Source: Clostridiales bacterium UBA2432
Lineage (GTDB): Bacteria > Bacillota > Clostridia > Lachnospirales > Vallitaleaceae
Reading direction: 5' to 3'
NCBI GenBank assembly: GCA_002342805.1
Contig: DDQW01000028.1
Span: 38,423 to 76,817, forward strand
DNA: 38,395 bases
Shown: positions 8,941-16,644 of the stretch, one piece after another
Numbering within the stretch: position 1 is the first letter of the stretch
How the letters are laid out: each line of letters begins with the position of its first letter
Position numbers and translations under genes: made by a program
The notes under the pieces: generated by a model
What the model was told of the DNA's origin: nothing
What the model saw: only the letters and a program-made list of their open reading frames with translations
The model's database searches: none

Positions 8941-9018
8941 TTAAAATACTTTGTGTGCAGCGCCTGATGCTAATAAAGCCATTGCTAAACTCATTATTAT
9001 ACTTAAAACCTTTTTCAT
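8941..9018 (-). CDS. 25-codon micro-ORF, small hydrophobic peptide
   Basis: A complete ORF of 25 codons with a perfect AGGAGG (9027-9032) eight bases before its ATG. The peptide begins MKKVLSIIMSLAMALL and ends ASGAAHKVF: a short basic N-terminus, a hydrophobic core and a short polar tail. It could be a small membrane or exported peptide or a regulatory leader peptide. It looks superficially like an AgrD-type precursor, but it has no cysteine or serine thiolactone motif and no acidic tail, and no agrB is nearby. The stop lies 35 bp before the HD-GYP start. Its ribosome binding site is partly buried in a hairpin. Translation is not proven. Confidence 0.5.
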   Translation of the reverse strand: MKKVLSIIMSLAMALLASGAAHKVF

Positions 9019-9019
9019 C

Positions 9020-9076
9020 GATATAGCCTCCTGTGGGTTTTCTCTGCTTCTTTCCGCTAATAAAACAGGCTATATC
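9020..9076 (-). promoter_or_regulatory. Hairpin sequestering the micro-ORF ribosome binding site
   Basis: On the minus strand GATATAGCCT (9067-9076) is perfectly complementary to AGGCTATATC (9020-9029), enclosing a 37-base loop. The second arm includes three bases of the AGGAGG at 9027-9032, so folding would hinder translation of the micro-ORF. The loop is purine-rich. I could not match it to a known riboswitch class, including both c-di-GMP classes. Confidence 0.45.
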
Positions 9077-9184
9077 CGCTTCGCTAATCTAAATATTTTA
9101 AAAATAATCATGAAATAGTTTAAAAACTTAATATTATATGCCGGCTTATGGCAAAGTTTATAAAAAACATACACCATAGACTAA

Positions 9185-9213
9185 ATTATAGTCTATTATA
9201 CCCATGACGACAA
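9185..9213 (-). promoter_or_regulatory. Probable promoter of the HD-GYP operon
   Basis: On the minus strand a -35-like TTGTCG (9208-9213) lies 17 bp before a -10 TATAAT (9185-9190). A second TATAAT sits within the spacer (9195-9200). Transcription from here gives a leader of about 160 bases before the micro-ORF. The 8906-9273 stretch holds only this promoter, the leader elements, the micro-ORF and the terminator that overlaps the DUF6171 gene. Confidence 0.45.
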
Positions 9214-9265
9214 GGACTTTTTAATGGGTATATCTCCTCATTTTCTTATTCCTTAATTTATATGA

Positions 9266-9292
9266 AAAGACCCCTACCATCTAGGGGTCTTT
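9266..9292 (-). terminator. Rho-independent terminator overlapping the DUF6171 3' end
   Basis: A perfect 10-bp stem, AAAGACCCCT and AGGGGTCTTT, with a 7-base loop (9276-9282), followed on the minus strand by TCTTTTC. The stop codon and the last codons of the DUF6171 gene are part of the stem. It ends the arabinofuranosidase-DUF6171 transcript. Confidence 0.8.
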
Positions 9293-9525
9293 GGATACGG
9301 ACATCGTTGATTTTTTTTTATTGCACGTAAGATAACAAAACATCCACAAAAGGCGCACATTCCGTTTTGAAGTTTTTCACATGATTCGCACTGAGATAAT
9401 CGCACTTGGTATATGGCATCTGTACATTTTATCTCTTCCGGCATTCCTTCAATATGCTTTAGAATTCCGGCATGAATATCATCGTTGCCTTTAGCAAATG
9501 CGTAGCATCGTTTACAAACAACCAT
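9274..9525 (-). CDS. DUF6171 family small cysteine-rich protein
   Basis: An 83-residue protein with CKRC near the N-terminus (Cys4, Cys7), CESC in the middle, CAFCGC and a final Cys in RCPYPKTPRW. This arrangement matches the DUF6171 proteins common in Lachnospiraceae and suggests a small zinc- or iron-sulfur-binding protein; no activity is known to me. It starts 2 bp after the arabinofuranosidase stop and has no clear ribosome binding site, so it is probably translated by coupling. Its last codons form part of the terminator. Confidence 0.78.
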   Translation of the reverse strand: MVVCKRCYAFAKGNDDIHAGILKHIEGMPEEIKCTDAIYQVRLSQCESCEKLQNGMCAFCGCFVILRAIKKNQRCPYPKTPRW

Positions 9526-9527
9526 TG

Positions 9528-11000
9528 CTATTCAAGAATAAGGCGAACGACTGAGCACGTCGGAAGGGTCATTGTAAATCCGGACTCTTTAAGCTCAACT
9601 TGATCAAAGGCTTCTTTTTTTACAAGCTCAGGTTCTTCAAATGTATTATAGGCATCCATTGCACCTGTTATAATGTGTCCGGTTACTTTTTTTGGATTAA
9701 AGCCTAATGTATCTGCATCAATGCGTCGTTCTTCATGAAGGTCCAAATTACATAAGGTTAATACAAGGTGACCGTCCCCATTCACCGATGCAGACTCTGT
9801 CATTGCCGGAACCTTTACGCCATCAACGTCAAGATCCGGTGTCGTTATATAACTCTCAACCAACTGGTTGTCCTGATGTTCTTGATACATATCAAAGACA
9901 TGGTATGTTGGTGTTTTAATCATTTTTTCACCTTCTGTTAAAATGACTGATTGAAGTACATTCACTAGCTGGGCAATATTTGCCATTCGAACGCGGTCTG
10001 CATGTTTATTGAATATGTTAAGATTAATTCCTGCGACTAGTGCATCACGCATGCTGTTTTGCTGATATAAGAATCCTGGGTTTGTCCCCGGTTCTACTTC
10101 ATACCAGGTTCCCCACTCATCAACCACAAGTGCTACACGTTTTTGAGGATCGTATTTATCCATGATATGACTATGCTTTGTGACAAGTTCTTCCATACGC
10201 CACGTGTTCTTTAAGACGCGATAATAATCCTTTTCTGTCATTTGGGTTGCTGAACCTTTATCTTCCCAACTATTGACAAAGGTATAGAAGTGCAAGCTTA
10301 AGCCATCCATATAGGGTCCTGCTATTTCCATAAGAACTTTGGTCCAATTATAATCATCCACATTGGGACCGCCTGCAATTTTGAAGAGCCTATTGTCCCC
10401 ATAGTTACGGGTATAGGTCTGATATCGGCGATAGAGGTCCGCATAGTATTCCGGTCGCATATTTCCACCGCAACCCCAATTCTCATTACCTACGCCAAAA
10501 TACTTGACTTTCCAAGCGTCTTTTTGTCCATTTTCTTCTCGAAGTTTTGCCATTGGAGATAGTCCATCAAAGGTCATGTATTCAACCCACTCGGACATTT
10601 CTTGAACCGTTCCGCTACCTACATTCCCATTAATATAGGGTTCACATTCTAAGAGTTGGCATAAGCGCATGAATTCATGGGTTCCGAAACTGTTATCTTC
10701 AACCACACCGCCCCAATGGGTGTTAATCATTTTTTTACGGTTTTCTTTAGGTCCGATACCATCTTTCCAGTGATATTCATCGGCAAAACAGCCCCCCGGC
10801 CATCGAAGCAAGGGCAAGCCCATTGCTTTTAAGGCTTCAACAACGTCGGTACGCATACCATCGACATTGGGAACATCCGAATCTTCACCCACATAAAGTC
10901 CTTCATATATACAACGGCCAAGATGTTCTGAAAAGTGTCCGTAAATATTTCGATCGATTTGTGCTTTTTGTTTTTTTGTATTGATTACATATTTTTGCAT
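9528..11000 (-). CDS. Intracellular alpha-L-arabinofuranosidase, GH51
   Basis: A 490-residue glycoside hydrolase that releases terminal alpha-L-arabinofuranose from arabino-oligosaccharides. The (beta/alpha)8 domain shows RWPGGCFADEYHW, the acid/base Glu173 in GVGNENWG and the nucleophile Glu295 in VVDEWGTWY; a C-terminal beta domain follows. Full family length and no signal peptide place it in the cytoplasm. The frame extends five codons upstream to a TTG, but the ATG at 11000 has AAGGAGG five bases before it and is the chosen start. It is followed 2 bp later by the DUF6171 gene. An extended -10 promoter with a palindrome lies upstream. Arabinan side chains of rhamnogalacturonan I are a fitting source of its substrate. 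Confidence 0.95.
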   Translation of the reverse strand: MQKYVINTKKQKAQIDRNIYGHFSEHLGRCIYEGLYVGEDSDVPNVDGMRTDVVEALKAMGLPLLRWPGGCFADEYHWKDGIGPKENRKKMINTHWGGVVEDNSFGTHEFMRLCQLLECEPYINGNVGSGTVQEMSEWVEYMTFDGLSPMAKLREENGQKDAWKVKYFGVGNENWGCGGNMRPEYYADLYRRYQTYTRNYGDNRLFKIAGGPNVDDYNWTKVLMEIAGPYMDGLSLHFYTFVNSWEDKGSATQMTEKDYYRVLKNTWRMEELVTKHSHIMDKYDPQKRVALVVDEWGTWYEVEPGTNPGFLYQQNSMRDALVAGINLNIFNKHADRVRMANIAQLVNVLQSVILTEGEKMIKTPTYHVFDMYQEHQDNQLVESYITTPDLDVDGVKVPAMTESASVNGDGHLVLTLCNLDLHEERRIDADTLGFNPKKVTGHIITGAMDAYNTFEEPELVKKEAFDQVELKESGFTMTLPTCSVVRLILE

Positions 11001-11040
11001 AATAGCCTCCTTCAAAAGTTTTAGCTTTGTTTCTAAGACT

Positions 11041-11067
11041 ATTATACCAATTTATACAAAGTATAAA
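11041..11067 (-). promoter_or_regulatory. Arabinofuranosidase promoter with palindromic operator
   Basis: On the minus strand an extended -10, TGGTATAAT (TATAAT at 11041-11046), lies about 40 bp before the ATG. Immediately upstream is a perfect palindrome, TTTATAC-AAA-GTATAAA (11051-11067), covering the spacer and part of the -35 region, with no good -35 hexamer. This geometry suits a repressor site. It does not match the Bacillus AraR operator closely. Confidence 0.5.
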
Positions 11068-11084
11068 ATGTCATAACCCACTAA

Positions 11085-11627
11085 CTATTTATCATTTTGT
11101 TCTTTTATCATGCGAAAGTTAGGATAATAACTTAAGATTACTTTCCCCACTAGTGCTTCTTTGGATATATATGGATTGCCCCAAAATCGTGAATCTTCAC
11201 TTTCATTCCGATTATCGCCTAAGAAGAAATAATATCCTTGGGGAACCACATAGTTTCCATAATCTCTAGGTCGCATGGATTCCTTCAAATAGGGCTCATT
11301 AAGTACAGCTCCATTGACATAAACTTTACTATCACGTATAACCAGCTCATCACCCGGTAGGCCAATCAGTCGCTTCACATAATATTTTTCTTCCCCGTCT
11401 TGATCAAATTCAAAGACAATGATGTCGCCTCGTTTTGGTTCATCAAATAGATAGGCCAAACGATTTGCAATCAATCGGTCTTTGACTCTCAGTGTACTTT
11501 CCATGGATTCAGAAGGAACATATGCGTTCACAATCAATATATTGTTGACCATATAAGCAATTCCTAATGCTACAACAATCATCTTGCCCCAACTGATGAG
11601 TTCCTCTTTTATCTTTGTCTTTTCCAT
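11085..11627 (-). CDS. lepB: Signal peptidase I
   Basis: A 180-residue membrane protease that removes signal peptides from exported proteins. One N-terminal transmembrane helix (about 15-35) is followed by the catalytic Ser41 in VPSESMEST, the general base Lys85 in YYVKRLIGLPGD and the late box GDNRNESEDSRFWG. The length is usual for Gram-positive type I enzymes. The frame extends five codons upstream, but the ATG at 11627 has GGGAG eight bases before it and the upstream ATG has none. It stands between the small FG-GAP-like gene and the arabinofuranosidase and is probably unrelated to sugar use. Clostridia usually carry several paralogues. Confidence 0.93.
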   Translation of the reverse strand: MEKTKIKEELISWGKMIVVALGIAYMVNNILIVNAYVPSESMESTLRVKDRLIANRLAYLFDEPKRGDIIVFEFDQDGEEKYYVKRLIGLPGDELVIRDSKVYVNGAVLNEPYLKESMRPRDYGNYVVPQGYYFFLGDNRNESEDSRFWGNPYISKEALVGKVILSYYPNFRMIKEQNDK

Positions 11628-11738
11628 ATCGCATTCTCCCATTATTTAATGTCATCTTTTATACGACGGCATAACCGCATTAAATGTTCCACTATATATA
11701 ACAAAATAATAAGAAAATTGTTACAGTAAAAACACATT

Positions 11739-12302
11739 TTATTTTTTTATCTTATAAAAGCTAAAATTGGCCCATCGATACCATTCGATTATCGGCTCCC
11801 CTTCCTTACTTTCTCCCTTAATTTCAATCTCATGAATATGGTCATGATTGTAGTCATTTAGGCTGATTGATTCTAATGTGTGGGCCCCAATATAAGACCC
11901 AGTCCATTTTTTCACGAGTTGATTCTCTTCCCACGAAAAGAAGAATGGGCGCTTTGCCCATTCATAAAATTTTGTTGCTGTAATGGTTCCGACATATAGA
12001 TCCATCTGTCCATCACCATCAATATCGCCCACATCAATTTCCCATGGATATACCTTGGAAAAGTCATTTTCATAGACAAAACATTTTTGCCCATTTTTTA
12101 TGTGATATAAGCGAATCCATTTACCCGCGTCTTGATTTAATTTTTGGCCGTTGGTCTCTTCAATAGTCCACAGATAATGTTGACCATCCATTGAAAAATA
12201 CTGGGCTGAATCAATAATATCTGGCTCCTGCTTGAGTATTATAATTAATAGGATAAACTCGACCAGGGCAACGATATACATAGAAAGCTTAGTTATATGC
12301 AT
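11739..12302 (-). CDS. Small membrane-anchored FG-GAP-like protein
   Basis: A 187-residue protein of unknown function. A hydrophobic N-terminal segment (about residues 7-24) suggests a membrane anchor with the rest outside. A calcium-binding-type loop, VGDIDGDGQMDLYVG (about 91-105), resembles an FG-GAP/VCBS repeat, and a degenerate second copy, SLNDYNHDHIHEIEI, follows about 50 residues later. The start overlaps the end of the DUF3160 gene by 14 bp and has a GGAAG-type ribosome binding site inside it, so the two are co-expressed. It may be a partner of the DUF3160 lipoprotein at the cell surface. Confidence 0.65.
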   Translation of the reverse strand: MHITKLSMYIVALVEFILLIIILKQEPDIIDSAQYFSMDGQHYLWTIEETNGQKLNQDAGKWIRLYHIKNGQKCFVYENDFSKVYPWEIDVGDIDGDGQMDLYVGTITATKFYEWAKRPFFFSWEENQLVKKWTGSYIGAHTLESISLNDYNHDHIHEIEIKGESKEGEPIIEWYRWANFSFYKIKK

Positions 12303-14568
12303 CCCAATCCACTTCCTTCGGACTTATAAAAATCTCATTCGCTTCCGGTGATATATAGGAGTTCATCCATGGCATCATTTCTAGAATATCCACTTGCTCA
12401 CCAGTATACTGGCTATAGCTGTAGTCCGCATCGACGTCGACTTTTTTAATGCCGGCCATTGGTAACCACTCTTGTGTCGTCATGCGTTTTCCTGATACAA
12501 ACTCAAAAAAGCTATACACACTTCCTTTGGTCAAGAGTTTTTCTCCATTCACTTGAACAATCACATAGATTTCATAGGGCATACCTATGGCAAGTTGCTC
12601 ATAATACCCATCTGTGGTTCCTGCAATGTCAACAACTAAGGCCGAACTGTCTTCATCTTCAATCTCATAGCCTTCATTCCATAGCATGGCCATATAGGTA
12701 AAGTTTATGTTATCAATTAGTCCACCGATTCGACTTAAGTTTACAAATTCTTCATCCGTTAAATCTTGACCTTCTAATTCTTTAATTGAACACGTCAATA
12801 GGACATCAAGCATTTCTCCCATGTCAATAATTGGACGCAAAACATCATCGAGGTCACTGCGGTCTTGCATTTTTTCTCTCAGATTGCTTTCTGTTGTTTT
12901 GCTTAACCACAATAACTTAGCATATAATTCAACGTTTGGCTCAACATAGTGTTTTGTAGGCACTTCAATATCTCCGCCCATTTCCGCCATGACTTGTTTC
13001 GAATATAAAATATTATCATATTTCAACTCTGTAAAACTTCCAAGGGCAGCTGACAAGCTTTTATGGGTCCATCCACGGGTTTGCATAAAAGGTGGCATAT
13101 TTGAATCCTTTTCAAAACTTTTTGCTGCAGAATCAATGGCCCACAACCAACCATGATATAAGTCTCTTTGATAAAAGTCATCCTCTAGATTGGTCACCCT
13201 TATTTTTGCTAAGTTCATCTCTTCATCAAACTCGGGCCATTTTTCATTGGTCGGATAGTAGCTATATAGAATTTCTTCTGCTTGTTCATGTCCAAAAGCT
13301 GTCAATAAATCAAAGGATGAAGGCAACGGACGTTTGAAAGGTTCAACGAGGGGTTGCATAATAGCAGCATCTAATGTAAACCGTTGTCCCATAAACTTAA
13401 ATTGTTTTCCTCCTGTTTCTTGGCCTAAAATTTTGGCTACGATTTCCGGTTGACGCAACTTCAAAATCTCTTCTTCAAGTTTTGAATCATATTCCGGATC
13501 CACTAGCATCTGTATATTCGGATCTACTCCATAGACAGCTCGAATAAGGTCCACTAAATCTAAAATATGTAAATCATCCGATGTTCCCGAATATAAGCTC
13601 GTCAATTCATAGATTGCCATCCAAGCATCTAAATCTTTGACATCTTCATCCATTAAAAGAGTGGTCATGATTAGTGCATGGCGTACTTGGTCTAAATGAA
13701 CGACTTCTTCCGACTTCGTACCTGTTGTTAACTTGAATCCTGTATAGCCATACCACATCATCCCTCGGAAGAATTTCTCCATATCTTCAGATAATGTATA
13801 GTGTCCGCGTACGATAAACTGTGTATAATCAATTTTTTGTCCGAAAATTTCAGATTCTTGGTAGCCTTCAGCTTTCATAATACGCTCTAGTTCAATCGAC
13901 ACTGTTTCCTTGATTTCATTAGGGACTTGAATATTTTCTCCAAGCAAAGTATCAGCAACAGCAAAATATGCAACGATATTTCCTAAGGATTCTTTCATAG
14001 GTTGGTCTGCTTTTTCGTAGGCATCTAATGACTTTGCCATCATGCTACTTGTCAGAGCTTGAAGTCTGGGTAAGTACTCTGTTAATTCAAAATATTTCAT
14101 GCTCTCTGCATAAAAAATATGATACATATTCAATACAGCATCGGCTGTAATAAAGGTTGGGATATCATTATAGTCTGCCATCTCATAAACTTGGTGTAGT
14201 TTTAAGGGTGTCGATTGACTCGGCTTTAAAACGACAAAACCATTGTCTTCCAACATCTCTTCTTGGCCTTTTGTAAATCCCGTAAATTGTTCTGCATTAT
14301 CTAATGAGCTTAAATCAAAGGTATAGGGTTTTACATTTGGTAAATATGACGGAAGCGAAAACTCAATACGGGATAGACTCAAGTCATACGTCTGCTTCCA
14401 AGCTTCACTCACAGCTTCTTCATCCACCTCTTGATTTAGCTCTTGATTTAGCTCTTGATCTAGCTCTTGGTCACTCTCTTGGACAATTTCTTCATTCGTT
14501 TCATTCTTTCTTTGACAACTCGTCAAGATAAGAATGATTACCATGACTACTATACTCCAACGTTTCAT
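12289..14568 (-). CDS. DUF3160 family lipoprotein
   Basis: A 759-residue exported lipoprotein. The signal peptide ends at the lipobox ILTSC with Cys18. An acidic linker with QELN/QELD repeats follows, and then the DUF3160 domain, recognisable from PTFITADAVLNMYHIFY to the C-terminus. No enzymatic residues can be assigned. The frame runs 24 codons further upstream, but the ATG at 14568 has AGGAGG six bases before it and gives a proper signal peptide. The pirin gene stops 34 bp upstream and the FG-GAP-like gene overlaps downstream. The function of the family is not known to me; a surface role is implied by the lipoprotein signal. Confidence 0.82.
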   Translation of the reverse strand: MKRWSIVVMVIILILTSCQRKNETNEEIVQESDQELDQELNQELNQEVDEEAVSEAWKQTYDLSLSRIEFSLPSYLPNVKPYTFDLSSLDNAEQFTGFTKGQEEMLEDNGFVVLKPSQSTPLKLHQVYEMADYNDIPTFITADAVLNMYHIFYAESMKYFELTEYLPRLQALTSSMMAKSLDAYEKADQPMKESLGNIVAYFAVADTLLGENIQVPNEIKETVSIELERIMKAEGYQESEIFGQKIDYTQFIVRGHYTLSEDMEKFFRGMMWYGYTGFKLTTGTKSEEVVHLDQVRHALIMTTLLMDEDVKDLDAWMAIYELTSLYSGTSDDLHILDLVDLIRAVYGVDPNIQMLVDPEYDSKLEEEILKLRQPEIVAKILGQETGGKQFKFMGQRFTLDAAIMQPLVEPFKRPLPSSFDLLTAFGHEQAEEILYSYYPTNEKWPEFDEEMNLAKIRVTNLEDDFYQRDLYHGWLWAIDSAAKSFEKDSNMPPFMQTRGWTHKSLSAALGSFTELKYDNILYSKQVMAEMGGDIEVPTKHYVEPNVELYAKLLWLSKTTESNLREKMQDRSDLDDVLRPIIDMGEMLDVLLTCSIKELEGQDLTDEEFVNLSRIGGLIDNINFTYMAMLWNEGYEIEDEDSSALVVDIAGTTDGYYEQLAIGMPYEIYVIVQVNGEKLLTKGSVYSFFEFVSGKRMTTQEWLPMAGIKKVDVDADYSYSQYTGEQVDILEMMPWMNSYISPEANEIFISPKEVDWDAYN
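14428..14475. repeat. 12-bp tandem repeat in the DUF3160 linker
   Basis: Three near-identical units CTCTTGATTTAG (14428-14439, 14440-14451, and 14452-14463 with one change), plus a degenerate fourth. They encode the four-residue repeat QEL(N/D) just after the lipid anchor. Unit number could change by slippage without breaking the frame, altering tether length. Confidence 0.8.
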
Positions 14569-14602
14569 CTGTGTCCTCCTCAAATCCTTTACAATTAAGC
14601 GT

Positions 14603-15463
14603 TTACATCTCGCCTCTATATTTAACAAATGTATTGTCATCCAACTCTTGAAAAGCCAATTCCAGTTCTTCTCGCGTATTCATGACAATCGGTCCTCCCC
14701 ATGCAATAGGTTCATGAATCGGTTTGGCCATAAAGAGTAAAAATCGAATGCCTCGATCTTTGGTATGCATCACAAATTGATCTCCTTCTGAAAATAAGAC
14801 GGCTTGTTTTTCTTGAACAAGGTTATCCTCATTAGTTCCGAAGGTACCTGCGCCTTCGACGATGTAAATAAACAGCTTCTCATCTTGTGGTGTCTCATAA
14901 ATCCATGTTTGGTTGGGTTCGACTTCAACATCAAGATAGGTTGCTTTTATAAATTTTCCTTCAAACGCACCTTTTTGATCTAAATAGGTCCCGGATATTA
15001 TTCGTACCGTATGCCCATCCCCTTCAAGAATGGGGACTTGATCTTGTTTGATATCTCCGTATAAGGGGTTTGTCATCTTATCTTTTGCCGGAAGATTTAA
15101 CCAAAGTTGTGCTCCTAGCATATGCTTAGAAGCCTTGGGCATTTCCTGATGAATAATCCCTGATCCCGCCGTCATCCATTGGCATTCGCCACTTAGAATA
15201 CTTCCTTTGTTGCCTAGGCTATCTCCATGCTCGATATCACCTTCAATTAAATAGGTAATTGTCTCAATACCTCGATGCGGGTGCCAAGGAAATCCTTTTA
15301 TGTAATCTTCCGGATTTCTAGAGTCAAAAGCATCCAGCATTAAAAAAGGATCATAATCTTTGGTATCATGATAACCTAAGACGCGAACAAGATGTACTCC
15401 TGCACCATCAACGGTTCTTTGGCCTTGTGTTACTTTTTTTACACTTCGTATCTTTTGTGTCAT
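14603..15463 (-). CDS. Pirin family protein
   Basis: A 286-residue bicupin. The metal ligands of the N-terminal cupin are visible: His61 and His63 in WHPHRGIET, His105 and Glu107 in GSGIIHQEMP. The C-terminal cupin begins near residue 150. Pirins bind iron and some oxidise quercetin; the bacterial role is generally unsettled. The frame extends seven codons upstream, but the ATG at 15463 has AGGAGGT just before it and was chosen. It is divergent from the cobalamin-sensor gene across 115 bp and is followed by the DUF3160 gene after 34 bp. Confidence 0.92.
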   Translation of the reverse strand: MTQKIRSVKKVTQGQRTVDGAGVHLVRVLGYHDTKDYDPFLMLDAFDSRNPEDYIKGFPWHPHRGIETITYLIEGDIEHGDSLGNKGSILSGECQWMTAGSGIIHQEMPKASKHMLGAQLWLNLPAKDKMTNPLYGDIKQDQVPILEGDGHTVRIISGTYLDQKGAFEGKFIKATYLDVEVEPNQTWIYETPQDEKLFIYIVEGAGTFGTNEDNLVQEKQAVLFSEGDQFVMHTKDRGIRFLLFMAKPIHEPIAWGGPIVMNTREELELAFQELDDNTFVKYRGEM

Positions 15464-15482
15464 AAGAACACCTCCTGTCCCC

Positions 15483-15530
15483 ATTATACGTCTTATTCCC
15501 CTTGTTGAAAAGTATAATTAAGAGTATAAT
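15483..15530. promoter_or_regulatory. Back-to-back promoters, pirin and cobalamin-sensor operons
   Basis: On the plus strand TTGTTG (15502-15507) and TATAAT (15525-15530) are 17 bp apart and face the cobalamin-sensor gene. On the minus strand TATAAT (15483-15488) preceded 17 bp upstream by a TTTTCA-like -35 faces the pirin gene, giving a very short leader. The two promoter regions overlap, so firing of one may affect the other. Confidence 0.5.
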
Positions 15531-15578
15531 TATAAATAGCAAGCTTTAATATATTAAGGTAATAAAGGGGGGGTTCTT

Positions 15579-16640
15579 ATGATTGCGCAGAATAAACTAG
15601 GTACCGTTTTACGGGAAAATCGTGACTTCATCAGTTCCGACGCCCTCAAGATGCAATATGAACAAATGCCTGAACTTGAACCGTTTCGAACGCCTGAATT
15701 TGACGATATATCTCTTCGAGACACTCGATATACCATCTTATATCTTGCCGACTCCATTACGGTAAACAGCCCCAAGCTTTTTAAGAGTTATATCCGTTGG
15801 TTTATTGATATTCTAAAGGGCCTACATTTACCACTATCTTATCTAGAAATCAGTTTAACCTCAATCGCCTCGGTTGCTAAAACCTATGTGGATGGGAAAT
15901 ATAAGGAAACTATTGATGAATATATCCAACAGGGACTCGCCGTCATGCATGAAAATGACCCTGTCTCCATCAATAGTAAATCCTCTTTATTGGCTTGTCA
16001 TATGGAAAATTATTTAAATTTTTTACTCGAAGGAAATCGACATGCCGCTAGCATGCTTATTGATGATCTTATCAAACAGCAATTTAGTGTCGAACAAATT
16101 TATGTTGATATTTTCCAAGAAAGTCAATATAAACTTGGAAAACTGTGGCAATCAAATCAGATTAGCGTTGCTGAAGAACACTATTGCACGGCTTCCACAC
16201 AGCTAATCATGGGGCAACTATATCCTCTCATTTTTGCAACGCCTAAAAATAATCGAGTTTTTGTCGGCGCCTGTATTGGCGGTGAATTACATGAGCTAGG
16301 TATTCGCATGGTTTCCGATTTTTTTGAGCTTGAAGGATGGAACTCCTATTATCTCGGTGCAAATACACCCTTGCGGGGAATCATTGATACCCTTGTTGCC
16401 AAAAAACCTGATGTCATCGGCTTATCGACAACAATGGGGTATTATATCTCTGATTTAATCAAAACTATTGATGCTATTCGAAGGCACCCCTCCTGCCAAA
16501 CAGTTAAGATCCTTGTTGGTGGATATCCCTTTCTTACCGATCCGGATTTATGGAAGGAAGTTGGCGCCGACGGTACTGCGTCTAATGCAATAAAAGCAAT
16601 TGAACTAAGTAAACATCTAGTTCAGTTAGAGTCGAGGTGA
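15579..16640 (+). CDS. Cobalamin-binding sensor protein with CarH-type W-x9-EH motif
   Basis: A 353-residue cytoplasmic protein. Residues 1-125 are an all-helical region I do not recognise. Residues 140-215 form a B12-binding helical cap with Trp190, Glu200 and His201 spaced as W-x9-E-H, the motif that holds the adenosyl group in CarH/LitR photoreceptors. Residues 226-350 form a B12-binding Rossmann domain with the lower-ligand loop GGELHELG (His238), GLSTTM at 281-286 and LVGGYPF at 312-318. The loop has Glu where most members have Asp. There is no DNA-binding domain and no methyltransferase partner, so it is most likely a sensor whose output is the GGDEF protein encoded 4 bp downstream. It has a GGGGGG-type ribosome binding site. 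Confidence 0.85.
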   Translation: MIAQNKLGTVLRENRDFISSDALKMQYEQMPELEPFRTPEFDDISLRDTRYTILYLADSITVNSPKLFKSYIRWFIDILKGLHLPLSYLEISLTSIASVAKTYVDGKYKETIDEYIQQGLAVMHENDPVSINSKSSLLACHMENYLNFLLEGNRHAASMLIDDLIKQQFSVEQIYVDIFQESQYKLGKLWQSNQISVAEEHYCTASTQLIMGQLYPLIFATPKNNRVFVGACIGGELHELGIRMVSDFFELEGWNSYYLGANTPLRGIIDTLVAKKPDVIGLSTTMGYYISDLIKTIDAIRRHPSCQTVKILVGGYPFLTDPDLWKEVGADGTASNAIKAIELSKHLVQLESR

Positions 16641-16644
16641 CACT

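Larger units (their letters stand above)
8925..9147. repeat. 12-bp inverted repeat flanking the micro-ORF
   Basis: AAGCCGGCATAT at 8925-8936 and its exact reverse complement ATATGCCGGCTT at 9136-9147 flank the micro-ORF and its hairpin. In the transcript the two arms could pair over about 200 bases, and the distal arm lies a few bases before the AAGGAG of the HD-GYP gene. The arms themselves contain the palindrome GCCGGC, so each could also dimerise. Confidence 0.45.

Noticed and set aside
8941..9018. AgrD-type cyclic peptide precursor
   Set aside because: No Cys or Ser in thiolactone position, no acidic C-terminal recognition tail and no agrB in the window.
9016..9147. c-di-GMP or other known riboswitch before the HD-GYP gene
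   Set aside because: The conserved cores of the c-di-GMP-I and -II classes were not found; only the hairpin and inverted repeat are claimed.
8925..9147. Miniature mobile element bounded by 12-bp inverted repeats
   Set aside because: No target-site duplication was seen, and the repeats sit inside a leader with sensible regulatory elements.
11001..11015. TTG start five codons upstream for the arabinofuranosidase
   Set aside because: It would place the AAGGAGG ribosome binding site inside the coding region; the ATG at 11000 fits better.
14569..14640. N-terminal extension of the DUF3160 protein
   Set aside because: The extension hides the lipoprotein signal; the ATG at 14568 has AGGAGG at the right distance.
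15579..16640. Corrinoid protein of a methyltransferase system
   Set aside because: No methyltransferase gene is adjacent, the W-x9-EH motif is that of sensors, and the partner is a GGDEF protein.
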